Assembly (NCBI GenBank): GCA_043804925.1
Contig: JAZDIP010000104.1
Location: forward strand, 103,813 to 167,812
Direction: 5' to 3'
Source of the DNA: ChocPot-Mid sp043804925
GTDB taxonomy: Bacteria; Bacteroidota; Ignavibacteria; Kapaibacteriales; UBA2268
Length of the DNA stretch: 64,000 bases
The notes beneath the pieces were generated by a model, which was not told where the DNA came from, ran no database searches, and saw only the letters and a program-made list of their open reading frames with translations. Of the stretch, positions 24,105 through 34,279 are shown piece after piece. The position numbers and the translations under genes are program-made. Positions within the stretch are counted from its first letter, which is position 1. Each line of letters begins with the position of its first letter.

Positions 24105-25758
24105 TGTCTTTCACTCTCTTCGGTCCTGCCGCTAAAACTTCATCCGGCACTCCGTCTGAATATTTCTTGAAATTCTCGATGTATAATGAAACAAGTGCAT
24201 CATATCTATTCCAATACTCTTTTTTATTTCCCCATGCATTCGATGGTTCAAGAACATCTTCAGGGACATTCGGACAAGAAAGAGGTACTTCAAAACCGAA
24301 TAACTTGTCTTTTCTATATTCCACATTATCGAGTTTTCCCTCCAATGCGGCATTAAGTAAATTACGCGTGTGGCGAATACTGATACGTTTACCAACACCA
24401 AACTTACCGCCAACCCAGCCGGTATTAACGAGCCAGCACCGTGAATTATGATGTTCCATTTTCTGCCTTAATAAATTAGCATAATAAAACGGATGATGTA
24501 CCATAAATGGAGCTCCGAAACAAGCACTGAAGGCAATTTCCGGCTCGATACCCAGTCCAATTTCAGTACCTGCTATCTTAGATGTATAACCGCTAATGAA
24601 ATGATATATCGCATGATTCATATCCAATCTTGCAATAGGAGGCATCACACCTTGAGCATCGCAGGTAAGGAATATCACATTGTCCGGATGCCCGTCAACT
24701 TTCAAATCTTCTACCGAATTTGGAATAAAATCCATTGGGTAAGAAGCTCTCGTATTTTCTGTCAACGATTCATCGTCAAGGTCAATTAATCTCGATTTCT
24801 TATCATAAGTTACATTTTCCAGAATTGTCCCGAACTTTCTTGTACACGCATAAATTTCCGGTTCGGCTTCTGCCGATAATCTGATTACTTTTGCATAACA
24901 GCCGTTTTCAAAATTGAAAATGCCTTCGTCGCTCCATCCATGCTCGTCATCGCCAATTAAATTTCTCGATGGGTCAGCAGATAGGGTAGTTTTACCCGTT
25001 CCGCTTAATCCAAAGAAGAGAGCGACATCACTCTTTTCCTTCCCAACATTCGCTGAACAATGCATTGCCATTACACCTTCAAGCGGTTTAAGGAAATTCA
25101 TTACGGTAAACATAGTTTTCTTAATTTCACCACCATAACTTGAATTGCAAACCAAAGCAACTCGTTTTCCAAAGTGAATTACCATAGCAGTATCGCTCCT
25201 CGTTCCGTCAACCCTGGGGTCAAGCTTGAAAGATGGTGATGCTATCAATGTAAACTCAGGTACAAATTTCTTGTATTCATCCATTGTTCTGGGTCTGATA
25301 AACATGTTGCGTGCAAACAAACTCTGCCACGCCTTGTCAGTGATAATTCTTATCGGCATTGCATAATTTTTATCTGCTCCTATGTAACAATCCTGTACAA
25401 AAAGTTCTTCTCCCTGTAAAAATGCTGTCAACCTGCTATAAATTCCCATAAACTTATCTTCAGTTGTCGGACGATTGTACTCACCCCACCAGATTTTATC
25501 TTCAGTTGTATGCTCACTCACGATGTACTTATCATTTGCCGCCCTTGCTGTCCATTTTCCGGTATAAACAAGGAAAGGTCCCCCGTTAACCATGTGTCCT
25601 TCTCCACGGAATATTGCTTCTTCGTACAAAGCAGGTGCTGGAAGATTCCAAAAAACTGTGTCCAAATCTTTTAAACCATGATTTTCTAAACCGTACTCGC
25701 TTGCCAATTCCCTGGCATGCTTCATTGCCGGTGTTTCGAATTCTAAATATTTTGTCAT
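24097..25758 (-). CDS. pckA: Phosphoenolpyruvate carboxykinase (ATP)
   Basis: 553 residues. It catalyses oxaloacetate + ATP = PEP + CO2 + ADP at the entry to gluconeogenesis, or the reverse during fermentation. The ATP-type kinase signature GLSGTGKTTLSAD lies near 249-261. Upstream is the oxaloacetate/Mn site region (SSYGGEIKKTMFT), and downstream are GDDEHGW and the adenine-binding C-terminal part (TRNLLNAALEG). The ATG at 25758 shares ATGA with the aminotransferase stop, and AGGGA lies before it, so the two genes are translationally coupled. Together they interconvert aspartate, oxaloacetate and PEP. Confidence 0.97.
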   Translation of the reverse strand: MTKYLEFETPAMKHARELASEYGLENHGLKDLDTVFWNLPAPALYEEAIFRGEGHMVNGGPFLVYTGKWTARAANDKYIVSEHTTEDKIWWGEYNRPTTEDKFMGIYSRLTAFLQGEELFVQDCYIGADKNYAMPIRIITDKAWQSLFARNMFIRPRTMDEYKKFVPEFTLIASPSFKLDPRVDGTRSDTAMVIHFGKRVALVCNSSYGGEIKKTMFTVMNFLKPLEGVMAMHCSANVGKEKSDVALFFGLSGTGKTTLSADPSRNLIGDDEHGWSDEGIFNFENGCYAKVIRLSAEAEPEIYACTRKFGTILENVTYDKKSRLIDLDDESLTENTRASYPMDFIPNSVEDLKVDGHPDNVIFLTCDAQGVMPPIARLDMNHAIYHFISGYTSKIAGTEIGLGIEPEIAFSACFGAPFMVHHPFYYANLLRQKMEHHNSRCWLVNTGWVGGKFGVGKRISIRHTRNLLNAALEGKLDNVEYRKDKLFGFEVPLSCPNVPEDVLEPSNAWGNKKEYWNRYDALVSLYIENFKKYSDGVPDEVLAAGPKRVKDTQ

Positions 25759-26984
25759 ACCCAATCCCTCACTAATTTTCTTTGTCCAATGTATAATTCA
25801 TTCGGCGAATTCGGGTCTAATGCCCATTTAATACGCTTTACACCTTCAGTAATATCTTTAACTGTTCCACATGTTGATAAACGGAAATATCCTTCCATTC
25901 CAAATTCTATTCCGGGAACTACTGCAACCCTAACCTTTTCCAATATCAAATCGGCTAATTGTTTTGTATTCATCTTGTGCAGTTTAGTATAATATTTGAA
26001 ATCTGCAAAACAATAAAATGTCCCATCCGGCTTAGTAACATGCACACCATCAAAACCATTCAATTCCTGCATCATCACATTTCTATTATTCTCAAGTGTT
26101 CTGCGTAAACTATCTACAGAAGATTGCACACCATTAATTGCCCCGACAGCCGCTTTCTGCAAAATAACGGAAGGCCCTGATGTCTGATGTGCCTGTATAT
26201 TGGTCATTGGAACAATTAGCCGTTTCGCTGCAACTGCCCAACCAATCCTGTAACCTGTCATGGCATACTGCTTTGAAACTCCGTTAATAACTATCAGCTT
26301 TGAATTTTCCGTTAGGTCTTTTGCAAATCTGTAACAATTAATAGGTCTTTTTCCGTCAAATAACAAACGATGATAAATATCATCCATTATCAGGTAAAAT
26401 CCCTTCTTTTCGCAATATTCAACGATTTGTGCAATAAATTCTTCCGAATAAAAAGCCCCGGTAGGATTATTAGGACTGTTGATAATAACTGCTTTTGTGT
26501 AAGAAGTAACGTGGTCTTCTATATCTTTCATTCTCGGATAAAAAGTACCATCTTCTGCATATACAGGGACCGGAACTGCTCCGCATAGTTTTACCATTTC
26601 AGTATAACTCACCCAGTATGGTGCAGGAAAAATTACTTCATCCTGAGGATTGAGAATTGTTTGCAAGGCAACCATGATTGCTTGTTTTGCACCTCCGGAT
26701 ACGATAATGTTTTCCGGTTCGACTTTTCTGTCATAAAACTCTTCTGTATATCTGATAACAGCTTGTTTCATTTCGGGCGTTCCGTCTGCAGGCGTATAGC
26801 GTGTTTCACCCGAATTCAGATTTGCTACTGCGTGAATGATTGCATCAACAGGTGCTGCGGTCTTAGGTTCACCGCCACCAAGGTGGATTATCGGCTCTCC
26901 CTTTGCTTTCAGCAGTGCTGCCTTTTCATTCAATTTCAAAGTAGCCGACTCTGCTATTGATTGTGCAATAATACTAATACTCAT
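25755..26984 (-). CDS. Aspartate aminotransferase (class I/II, PLP)
   Basis: About 409 residues. A type I aminotransferase of the thermostable/prokaryotic AspAT (Ib) kind. Key motifs are GGGEPKTAAP, YTPADGTPEMKQAV, the cofactor residues in NSPNNPTGAF and DDIYHRL, the Schiff-base Lys in NGVSKQYAMTGYRIGW (near 237), and a C-terminal Arg region VVPGIEFGMEGYFRLS. It would feed oxaloacetate to the coupled pckA gene. I take the ATG at 26984 as the start, with GGAG somewhat far upstream. An in-frame TTG at 26996 is possible. Confidence 0.92.
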   Translation of the reverse strand: MSISIIAQSIAESATLKLNEKAALLKAKGEPIIHLGGGEPKTAAPVDAIIHAVANLNSGETRYTPADGTPEMKQAVIRYTEEFYDRKVEPENIIVSGGAKQAIMVALQTILNPQDEVIFPAPYWVSYTEMVKLCGAVPVPVYAEDGTFYPRMKDIEDHVTSYTKAVIINSPNNPTGAFYSEEFIAQIVEYCEKKGFYLIMDDIYHRLLFDGKRPINCYRFAKDLTENSKLIVINGVSKQYAMTGYRIGWAVAAKRLIVPMTNIQAHQTSGPSVILQKAAVGAINGVQSSVDSLRRTLENNRNVMMQELNGFDGVHVTKPDGTFYCFADFKYYTKLHKMNTKQLADLILEKVRVAVVPGIEFGMEGYFRLSTCGTVKDITEGVKRIKWALDPNSPNELYIGQRKLVRDWV

Positions 26985-27210
26985 ATTTATATTCAAACTC
27001 CAAAATTTATAAATTTAAAACATTTAATTTCATATTGTTATATCAAACTTGCAAAAATAATAAAAATATTAATTCAAAAATTAAAAATCATATATTAACA
27101 AGAATATTTTTGGGATTGTATGTAGGTCTCGAGGTTTTAGTTTTTTTTTATTGAATTAGATTACATAAATTAAGTAAATTTTTAAAAAACAAATATGGGT
27201 TTTAGTAAAG

Positions 27211-27858
27211 ATGAGATATTTTTTAGCATTATTGCTTGTTGTTCTTATATCATGTTCGGAATCTACGGATGTCCGGGAGAACATTCCTCCGGTCAAAATT
27301 GGAGAGCAAATCTGGATGCTGAAAAATCTCGATGTCGAGCGGTTTCGGAATGGAGACATAATCCCTCAAATTAGCGACTCTCTTGAATGGATTAATACAG
27401 AATCTCCTGCATGGTGTTATTATGATAATAGTCCCGAAATAGGAAAAATTTATGGTAGGTTGTATAATAAGTTTGCAGTTGATGACCCTCGTGGTTTGGC
27501 TCCGAAAGGTTGGCATATTCCTACAGGAAGCGATTGGGCAGAATTACAGGAATATCTTGGAAATCCTGATTCTGCTGCGGGAAAACTTAAAAGCATAGGG
27601 ACTATTGAAGATGGCACCGGTCTTTGGCGTTCGCCAAATACCGGAGCAACTAATGAAAGCGGTTTTACCGCTCTTCCCGGAGGATACCGCTTTCCCGACG
27701 GTTGGTTTTATGGTGAAGGAATGTATGGTTATTGGTGGGCATATACCGGAAACGATACCAACACATGGCACAGGTTTATATATTACTACGGAGCGGAAAT
27801 TCACTATCTTGACTATGGGACAAATGCAGGACTTTCTGTGAGATGTATTAAAGATTAA
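27211..27858 (+). CDS. Lipoprotein with Fibrobacter succinogenes major paralogous (FISUMP) domain
   Basis: 215 residues. Lipobox LISC (C15), then a FISUMP domain over the rest. It begins KIGEQIWMLKNLDVERF, continues YGRLYNKFAV...GLAPKGWHIPTGSDWAELQEYLG, and ends SGFTALPGGYR...YYWA-type strands with GLSVRCIKD. This C-type-lectin-like fold is common in surface lipoproteins of Fibrobacteres and Bacteroidota. No enzymatic residues are known. It lies 21 nt before the CPBP protease gene and may be cotranscribed. Confidence 0.85.
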   Translation: MRYFLALLLVVLISCSESTDVRENIPPVKIGEQIWMLKNLDVERFRNGDIIPQISDSLEWINTESPAWCYYDNSPEIGKIYGRLYNKFAVDDPRGLAPKGWHIPTGSDWAELQEYLGNPDSAAGKLKSIGTIEDGTGLWRSPNTGATNESGFTALPGGYRFPDGWFYGEGMYGYWWAYTGNDTNTWHRFIYYYGAEIHYLDYGTNAGLSVRCIKD

Positions 27859-27879
27859 ATCAACTAAAACCGTAATGAG

Positions 27880-28764
27880 ATGAAGGCATTTATAAACCTG
27901 TTTTACGAAAAAAGATATTCACATAAGAGTTACGCATATAAAGTAACAGCCCTTATCATATTGTTGTATTTTGCAGGTGGTATTATATCATCCGTATTAC
28001 AGTTCTCATTTTTTGGGAATGAATTAAATAAAGAATACAGTATATATTCTCAATGTATTCTGCAAATTTTCATTCTCTTACTGCCGACTATTTACTTCGC
28101 AAAAAGGGCGTTGCTCCCATATAGTATTTTAATGCGAAAAAAGTCGGAAGTCAATTATCAACAAATTATTGCAGGAATAATCGGAATTATAGCTTTTCAG
28201 GCATTTGTAACAGGTTTTATGGCTTTGCAGGAAAAAATTATCCCGGATACATTTTTGACTTACTATAAGGATATAGAAGATTCAATCGAGAGTATGTATC
28301 TTTTAATTCTTGGAGGTTCGGGATATTTTGATTTGGCAAGGGCAATGATAATTGGAGCTTTAATACCTGCTATTGCAGAAGAAACACTTTTCCGTGGTTT
28401 TTTGCAATCTTCTCTGGAACAGGAATATAATCCTGCAAAAGCAATTGTCATTACTGCTCTGATTTTCTCTTTTCTGCATATAAATCCAATCGGATTAATT
28501 CCCCTGATAGGTATAGGAATATATCTTGGTTTCGTAGCTTTTGCTACAAATAACCTGATTTTACCAATGCTTATTCACTTTATTAACAATGCATTAGCAA
28601 TAATTATTATTTACAGTCCAAAACTTGGTGAGATAGAAAACAAAACAGTAAAAATTCCTTATTACTTCGCATTATTCTTAATGTTGTCGGGATTGTTTAT
28701 AGTATTTTTATGTTGCTTAATTATAAATAAATATTCATTTCTGTCCGATAAAAATCAAAAATAG
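27880..28764 (+). CDS. CPBP-family intramembrane metalloprotease (Abi)
   Basis: 294 residues with about eight membrane helices. The three family motifs are all present: EETLFRG (E167, E168, R172), FSFLHIN (the FxxxH motif, near 197-203) and HFINN (near 233-237). CPBP proteases relate to type II CAAX prenyl endopeptidase and process membrane or peptide substrates. Bacterial members are linked to bacteriocin self-immunity and other roles. The substrate here is not apparent. It follows a lipoprotein gene closely. Confidence 0.9.
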   Translation: MKAFINLFYEKRYSHKSYAYKVTALIILLYFAGGIISSVLQFSFFGNELNKEYSIYSQCILQIFILLLPTIYFAKRALLPYSILMRKKSEVNYQQIIAGIIGIIAFQAFVTGFMALQEKIIPDTFLTYYKDIEDSIESMYLLILGGSGYFDLARAMIIGALIPAIAEETLFRGFLQSSLEQEYNPAKAIVITALIFSFLHINPIGLIPLIGIGIYLGFVAFATNNLILPMLIHFINNALAIIIIYSPKLGEIENKTVKIPYYFALFLMLSGLFIVFLCCLIINKYSFLSDKNQK

Positions 28765-28897
28765 CACGACAGTCAAAGTAGAATCTTCCTAAATATAATA
28801 TTCTAATATAATGTTAATAAATATTAATTGATATTCATAAAAATAATTTGTAAATTTCTTGATTAAAAAATTAGTAAATATTTAAGGGAGGTCTCAT

Positions 28898-31042
28898 ATG
28901 AAAAATTTTTACAAATTTCTTGCATTATTTTTGTTATTATCCTTAACCCTTACCGCACAACCTGTGAAAAGAGTTATGTTCGAACAACATACGGGAACTT
29001 GGTGTGGCTGGTGTGTTGACGGCTCTCACAAATTAGAGCAATTAATTGAAGAACATCCAGGTTTAGTTATACCTGTTAAACTTCACAACGGATCTACCGA
29101 TAAAATGGCATTACCCATTCAAGGGGAAATAGCCACAGGATTAGGATTAACTGGTTACCCTGCCGGATGTATTGACAGAAAACAATTCGATGGGTCTTAC
29201 TTTCCGGACAGAATTGTATCAGCAGATGATTATTCACAAAATGCCTAGATGCCATTAGTTGAAGAACGTTTAGCATTAATTCCTCAAGTTGATATATTTG
29301 CAACATACAATATTGATGAAGAAACCGACAGTATAAAAATTATAGTCAACGCAACTATGTTGGAAACTGTTAGCGGTAGTCTAAAATTCAATGTTTATAT
29401 ACTCGAAGACAGCGTTACAGGTACCGGTGCCGGATGGGACCAAGCTAATACACTGCACGATAGAGCAGGATGGGAATTCAGCCCTTATTTTTCTTTACCC
29501 AATCCTGTTACTAATTACTACCATAGAAATGTTGTCAGGAATTTACTTGGTGGTGCCTGGGGTGTTACAGGTGAATTTACAAATCCTGCTGAAGAATCTA
29601 CCGTTTATGTTCACGAATTTAATGCAAAGCTGGACCCCGCATGGAATAAAGACATGATTGAGATTGTTGCTTTCGTTACAAATGATGATACTAAGGAATG
29701 TCTTAATGTATGCTACGGAGACACTAAACCTCCTACACCTCCCGTAATGGAACTCACAACTCAAACTCCTGATGTTGGTGTATTAAATGAAGGTGATACT
29801 TTCGTAAAAGAATATTTTGTGAAAAATATCGCAGAAGTCGAACATCAGTTCCAAATTACAATGAACGTTGCTTCAAATATGCCTCAGGACTGGAATGCTG
29901 AATTACCTAATGATGAATTATCGATTGCTGCGGGAGAAACCGAATCATTTATTGTAAGACTTACTGCCGGTGCGACTATTGGTATAGGAGAAGTAAAAGT
30001 TGCAATTGCTTCAATTACTGACCCGACAGCTCCAAAAACTTCTGGTTCATTAATTGGGATATCGAGTAGCATCGAGAATTTTGAGGTTTTAAATACATCC
30101 GAAGAAGCCAACTCAGTGTTACCATTCAAAACCGGTGAAGGATATTATTTCAATATCGGCTCAAAGGAATTTTCCAAACTATATGATAAAATACCCGAAA
30201 TAAATTCAGTTATCTGGAATCTTGGAGATGCAGACGCATTGGCGGCTACTGACGTTTCTGCTATTTCAGGTTTGGTTGACGATGGGGTAGATGTATTGTT
30301 GCTGGGATATAAGTTATTGTCTTCTTTAAATGCCGGTGGTTATCTCGATGATTTAGGTTTGGAATATTATGGATATAGCCAGGAAGGATATGTTGACGGT
30401 TATGATAATTATGCATGCTTTCTTAAAGGTGTCGAAAATGACCCTTTGACAGGTTCCATGTTTAATAAAATATTGTATTTGGATAGGAAATGTAAAGAAG
30501 TGCATGTATGTAAGATAACCGACCAAGAAAATGTTTTTCCCTTGCTGACATTTAAAAATGACCAAACCATTTATACAACAGGAACAAATACTGAAAATTG
30601 TTTGTGGAACGAAGCTATGTGTGGATTTAGGATTAATAAGGGGGACACTAAGATTGTTTTAATCGGGATTAATCCTTTAGGATTGATGGTAGAAACATAC
30701 AGGGATGATTTAATCAATAAACCACTCGAGTGGTTTGCCGGAGCGATTGATGTTGAAGAAAATAAGATTTCAACTTCCGAAATCTCAGTTATTGTATCGC
30801 CAAATCCTGTCGGGCAATATTTACTGGCTGGCTTTTCATTGAAAGGTAAAAAACCACAATACTGTAATTTGACTCTGGTAAATACCTTAGGTCAGGAAAT
30901 TGCAACTATACTTAATGAAAACATAAACCCGGGTAATCATTCAATCAAACACAATGTATCCGGATTAACAGACGGAACATATTATTTGGTACTAAAAAAT
31001 GCAGAAGGAGTTCACTCAACATCTGTTGTAATTCTTAAATAA
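28898..31042 (+). pseudogene. Omp28-like thioredoxin-fold T9SS cargo gene interrupted by an in-frame amber codon
   Basis: A single reading frame of about 714 codons is broken only by TAG at 29246-29248 (codon 117). The first part has a signal peptide (1-20) and a thioredoxin-like CGWC (C36, C39) after FEQHTGTW, as in Omp28-related proteins. Immediately after TAG the same frame continues ATG CCA TTA with the remaining Omp28-like fold, an Ig-like part (about 270-380) and a T9SS sorting domain. TAG is one change from TGG. A good AGGGAGG site precedes the ATG at 28898. Without readthrough the second part would lack a signal peptide and could not be exported. Confidence 0.82.
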
Positions 31043-31063
31043 ATAGATATATTGAAGATATAA

Positions 31064-31098
31064 AAAACTGCTTTATTTTCGATAGAGCAGTTTTCTAT
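31064..31098 (+). terminator. Intrinsic terminator after the Omp28-like gene
   Basis: AAAACTGCT (31064-31072) pairs with AGCAGTTTT (31086-31094), followed by TCTATTATT. It lies 22 nt after the stop codon. Confidence 0.75.
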
Positions 31099-31110
31099 TA
31101 TTAAATTCTT

Positions 31111-31118
31111 TATATTTG
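31111..31118 (+). promoter_or_regulatory. Candidate Bacteroidota -7 box TATATTTG
   Basis: TATATTTG fits the TAnnTTTG element of Bacteroidota promoters. It lies after a terminator and about 130 nt before the gene at 31249. No clear -33 TTG box was identified, so this is weak. Confidence 0.3.
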
Positions 31119-31248
31119 ATTAAATTTGTAATTTAATTACAGAATATTTACATTTTATCTTAAATTTTGTGAAAATTAAAAAAGTGTAGTTGATTTTTTA
31201 TTTCTTAGCTATGAAATAAACTGAGTGTTAACATAGATCGGAGTTGAA

Positions 31249-34215
31249 ATGAAAAAGTTCATACTTATATTAATTATTTTATCTTTCAATAACATTAAAA
31301 TTGATTGTCAAACAAATCATGTTCTAAATGGTAGTTTTGAAAATCCATCATATCCACCTGTGGTACTACATGATGATGTTACAGGACAGGAGGTAACCTA
31401 TTGCTTAAGTAACTGGTATGATTTTTGGACACCACAGGGCGATATTTATATTTTTTTTAGAGATTCCGTCTCTTCAAATTTACCGATTGATACTCCTGCT
31501 TATCTATCAGGTTGGTACATACCTACAAAGGGAACTTCTGATTATTTTCATTTAAGCGGAACTAATGGTTTGGTACAGTGGCCAACAAATGGAGCTACTA
31601 ACGCACCAGAAAATATTCAAAATCCAAAGGGTGGAGATGGATACTGTGGTATTTATTTGCGTAGAAAGTTTATACCGAATTTGCATCAAACTGATCAATT
31701 TATGATCAAAGAATATTGGTGGAATTTAGAAAATCAAAAAAACGAATATTTACAACAAAAGTTAGCCACACCTTTGCAACCTGGCAGTACATATATTGTA
31801 TCCTTTTATTGTAGTAGAGCATTCGGTCCAAATTTAAACACAGGACATTATATAAAGGATTTAGGTGCTTATTTATCAACAGAACCTATAATAGATACCG
31901 AATCCGATTATCCAATAAATATTAGTATAAATGACCCACATCTTGTACTAAGTGAGTTTCCGCTTTATGACGGTGGGGGACCCACAGGTAACAATTGGAT
32001 GCTCGTTGAAGGAACTTTAACAGTTACCGGCAATGAAGAATTGGATTTTATCACAATTGGAAATTTCAAAGAGATTTGGTTAGAGGACGACATTAAACAT
32101 AGAACTCTTGATTCTAATGAATGGAGTGACATTAGGATTTATTATTTTATAGACAGTGTTTCAGTTGTATCAAAATATCAGCCGTCATGTGTGTGTCCCA
32201 ATTATGAGATTAATATTTTCCCACCAATCAGACCGTTAGATTCTAATGAAGATGTTTGCTGTGGTGATATTTGGATTAGACCTATTGGTAGCGGTGATAT
32301 ATGTCAAATTGACGGGTTAAGATTCCGTGCCGGTAACGATGATTGGGTGGATACTATATATCCATCGGGAACAATTCCACTGAACGGTGATTTTATTTAT
32401 GTTGGTTCGTATTGTCTCAATCAAAATGATGTTCCAATTGGCTCTCCATTTAATATTCATATTCAATCGAGAATTTATGGAGAAAATAAGTGGGCATGTG
32501 ATGAAATCATTCAGGATTCGTTGAAATGCCCATGTAAATGCCCAACAAGCTCATTCGACTTATCGCTTGATTACTCAGAAACATCAGAACAATGTTGTTG
32601 GGAAATTAAGTTAAATAATAATTTATATGATTGTGACCTTAATGCACCATTTGTCGGCTTCAGTATTGACCCATATGGATTAGATCCGTCTTTGTATGGT
32701 CCTAATTCAGAATCAATTCATTTTATACCTGAACCAGGATGGGAATTAAATTTCGATGGGAATGAAATCCATTTTATTAAACAAGATGGTTTTATAAATC
32801 ATACTTCAGTAGAGGTTATAGTCGGGACTATATGTATTGATAAAAACGAAATTAAACCTGTTATTTATGATTTATCATTAGTTCATAATAATGGACCTCA
32901 GCAAACTTGTGAAATAATCAATGGTGAATTGAGTTGCGGCTGTCATTGCCCTGACGATTTAAATGATTGGCTGAATATTGATGTTATAAAACCGGGAGAA
33001 GGATGTGAGCCAAATCAATGCGCAGTAACGTATGATTGGAATATACCTGATAGTAATGATTGCTTCCATTTTTATAAACAAGATGATGGTAATTACAAAC
33101 CTTTTTCATGGGAAACTCCGCCAGAACTGGATATTCTTCCTTGCAGAGAAAAAGGTGAAAAATTTAAAATAAAAATTGAATTGTTCAGGTTTACCGGTGA
33201 CCCTAATAGTTGTGTTATTGAAAAAGAAGATTACTGTCCCGTAGCAGATATAAGAGGTAACTGCAATCCGGATTCTTGTGAAGAAGATTGGAATGAACTT
33301 ACTTTATTAGATACAATAGATGCTGGTGATTGTGTAAATTGTAAAATTTTTGTTAATTACAAATACCGACAGGCATGTGATTCGGCTTTTCAGGATTTGC
33401 AGATTACGAAAATCGAGAAAATATGTGATACCTTAGGTTGTGAGTTATCAAATGATTCATTATATAAATTGGCCGTAAAAAAAGTAGCTGCTCAAAACGA
33501 TATGGATTTTGAACCAAAATGGCCAAAAGATTCTACCGCTGATTCATGCAGTAATATATGGAGAGTTTCTCAATATTCCTGCTGGTTTCATTGGATTTAT
33601 TTTGATTACATTCCACCTCGAGTTACACCTAACGGTTCAATTAGTCAAGAAAAATGGATAAATGTTGATATCTATGATTCTTGCAGTGCAAGTTGTTGTG
33701 CAAGATTATTCCAGGTTTGCAGGCAAGGAGAGAAAGAAATTACAATGACAGATTTAGGACCATATTCAGAAGGTGACAGTTGCGAGGGATTATTATCTCC
33801 TAATCCATGGGCATTTACGGAAAATGACCCGGATTCATTACCTTGCTATTTTACCTGCGACTTTTTAAAAGATATCCAGGAAATTAATCAAGGAAATATT
33901 CCTGAAATAGCAACACCTGAAACAGAAGAAGAAAATGATTTTCAGCAAAAAGGTAATTCAGTATTTGGAATACTGTACGATTATTATGACAATAATATCT
34001 TAAAAATCTATGTTAAAGAAACTAATGGTTCAAACATTGATATAAAAATTTATAACTTACAAGGTGAATTGTTATTTGCTAAATCAGAAAATTTAAACAA
34101 AGGATTAAATTCTATATTTATTGATATATCAAGTTTATTATCGGGTGTGTATCTGTATAATATTTCAATAGATGGTATAAATATAAAAAATGCGAAAATT
34201 TCAATTGTAAGGTAA
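31249..34215 (+). CDS. Large cysteine-rich secreted protein with T9SS sorting domain
   Basis: 988 residues with a signal peptide (about 1-21). Residues 24-315 form a carbohydrate-binding-like domain starting NHVLNGSFENPSYPP, with several Trp and Gly. From about 320 to 880 there are repeated modules opened by a Cys cluster (CVCP, CPCKCP, CGCHCP and similar) and containing CCGDIW, CCWEI or similar pairs. At least four such units can be aligned by eye. About 35 Cys residues suggest extensive disulphides. The C-terminal 80 residues are a T9SS domain (DIKIYNLQGELLF, SGVYLYNISI). I recognise no enzyme motif. An adhesin or structural surface protein is a guess. Confidence 0.82.
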   Translation: MKKFILILIILSFNNIKIDCQTNHVLNGSFENPSYPPVVLHDDVTGQEVTYCLSNWYDFWTPQGDIYIFFRDSVSSNLPIDTPAYLSGWYIPTKGTSDYFHLSGTNGLVQWPTNGATNAPENIQNPKGGDGYCGIYLRRKFIPNLHQTDQFMIKEYWWNLENQKNEYLQQKLATPLQPGSTYIVSFYCSRAFGPNLNTGHYIKDLGAYLSTEPIIDTESDYPINISINDPHLVLSEFPLYDGGGPTGNNWMLVEGTLTVTGNEELDFITIGNFKEIWLEDDIKHRTLDSNEWSDIRIYYFIDSVSVVSKYQPSCVCPNYEINIFPPIRPLDSNEDVCCGDIWIRPIGSGDICQIDGLRFRAGNDDWVDTIYPSGTIPLNGDFIYVGSYCLNQNDVPIGSPFNIHIQSRIYGENKWACDEIIQDSLKCPCKCPTSSFDLSLDYSETSEQCCWEIKLNNNLYDCDLNAPFVGFSIDPYGLDPSLYGPNSESIHFIPEPGWELNFDGNEIHFIKQDGFINHTSVEVIVGTICIDKNEIKPVIYDLSLVHNNGPQQTCEIINGELSCGCHCPDDLNDWLNIDVIKPGEGCEPNQCAVTYDWNIPDSNDCFHFYKQDDGNYKPFSWETPPELDILPCREKGEKFKIKIELFRFTGDPNSCVIEKEDYCPVADIRGNCNPDSCEEDWNELTLLDTIDAGDCVNCKIFVNYKYRQACDSAFQDLQITKIEKICDTLGCELSNDSLYKLAVKKVAAQNDMDFEPKWPKDSTADSCSNIWRVSQYSCWFHWIYFDYIPPRVTPNGSISQEKWINVDIYDSCSASCCARLFQVCRQGEKEITMTDLGPYSEGDSCEGLLSPNPWAFTENDPDSLPCYFTCDFLKDIQEINQGNIPEIATPETEEENDFQQKGNSVFGILYDYYDNNILKIYVKETNGSNIDIKIYNLQGELLFAKSENLNKGLNSIFIDISSLLSGVYLYNISIDGINIKNAKISIVR

Positions 34216-34279
34216 TTCAAGATACTCATCCTCAAAAATGAGTATGGGGTATCAGATTTATAATTAATTAGAATAATTT

